Source: CAYQVO01 sp964421085
GTDB taxonomy: Bacteria; Bdellovibrionota_C; UBA2361; CAYQVO01
DNA: 51,900 bases
NCBI GenBank assembly: GCA_964421085.1
Contig: CAYQVO010000025.1
Coordinates: forward strand, 1-51,900
Direction: 5' to 3'
Part shown: positions 51,779 through 51,900 of the stretch, piece by piece
Position numbering within the stretch: position 1 is the stretch's first letter
How the letters are laid out: each line of letters opens with the position of its first letter
Made by a program: the position numbers and the translations under genes
The notes under the pieces: model-generated
Database searches by the model: none
Seen by the model: only the letters and a program-made list of their open reading frames with translations
What the model was told of the DNA's origin: nothing

Positions 51779-51900
51779 TCAGACCTTCGGCCCCCGCACA
51801 TCGTCAAGGCCCGGAACGTCTTTCTCAGGCGTCAAGAGGAATTTTCCTGTACCAAAGGGCGCAAGCAGCCACGGAATGTCATTATTCCCTTCATGGTCAA
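51779..51900 (-). CDS. Partial CDS at right edge (C-terminal end)
   Basis: The minus-strand frame is open from the window edge to a TGA at 51779-51781. It encodes DHEGNNDIPWLLAPFGTGKF, then LLTPEKDVPGLDDVRGPKV. Composition is that of a real protein end; the family is not recognised. It converges with the EamA gene, 5 nt apart. Confidence 0.5.
   Translation of the reverse strand, partial: DHEGNNDIPWLLAPFGTGKFLLTPEKDVPGLDDVRGPKV

Overview
The window reads as a draft (probably metagenome-derived) chromosome fragment of an uncultivated Gram-negative bacterium. It has two runs of N (1659-1758 and 38581-38590), Sec-type signal peptides, periplasmic binding proteins, a type IV pilus locus, sigma-54 regulation and an RpoH-type sigma factor. 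The order pilB-pilC-sensor-regulator-pilA followed by an ABC exporter resembles deltaproteobacterial (Myxococcus/Geobacter-type) pilus loci. The phylum cannot be fixed from sequence alone. No prophage, insertion sequence or CRISPR array was recognised.

Layout. 1-1.8 kb: an edge gene, tadA just downstream of its tRNA substrate tRNA-Arg(ACG), three tandem tRNA-Ser genes separated by repeated palindromic spacers, and a 24-bp tandem repeat array broken by an assembly gap. 1.9-5.2 kb: an NtrC-type regulator, an orphan DNA methyltransferase and an overlapping transglutaminase-like gene. 5.2-10.2 kb (minus strand): RpoH-like sigma factor, AlkD-like DNA repair protein, secreted protein with a recombinase-like C-terminus, engB and a glycosyltransferase. 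10.4-20.1 kb: type IV pilus module (pilB, pilC, a split PilS/PilR-like membrane sensor-activator, a sigma-54 promoter with TGTC activator sites, pilA, terminator), then a LivK-like binding protein, a TPR protein, and an ABC ATPase and permease. 20.2-31 kb: M42 peptidase, a divergent cyanophycin-synthetase-like ligase, mnmG, a B3/B4-domain protein, topA and glutamine synthetase. 31.1-38.1 kb: a short-helical-repeat protein, then the imuA-imuB-dnaE2 mutagenic repair operon. 38.1-40.1 kb: a nucleotidyltransferase pair and decayed gene remnants. 40.1-46.4 kb: three more LivK-like binding proteins, an AEC transporter and a threonine-aldolase-like enzyme. 46.9-51.9 kb: a small helical protein, a methyltransferase, a MOP-type transporter coupled to a secreted protein, an EamA transporter and an edge gene.

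How the parts fit. The pilus genes form one functional block in which a six-TM PAS sensor and a sigma-54 AAA+ activator appear to belong to a single PAS-containing protein with no histidine kinase or receiver domain. Its likely target is the -24/-12 promoter just downstream. The Imu cassette is a typical damage-inducible translesion polymerase set behind a promoter overlapped by a palindrome. Four LivK-like binding proteins lie in the window without any LivHMGF transport genes. The strongest candidates for something undescribed are the kinase-less PilS-PilR hybrid, the CphA-like ligase lacking its ATP-grasp core, the recombinase-like domain on a secreted protein, and the 13-residue helical-repeat protein.
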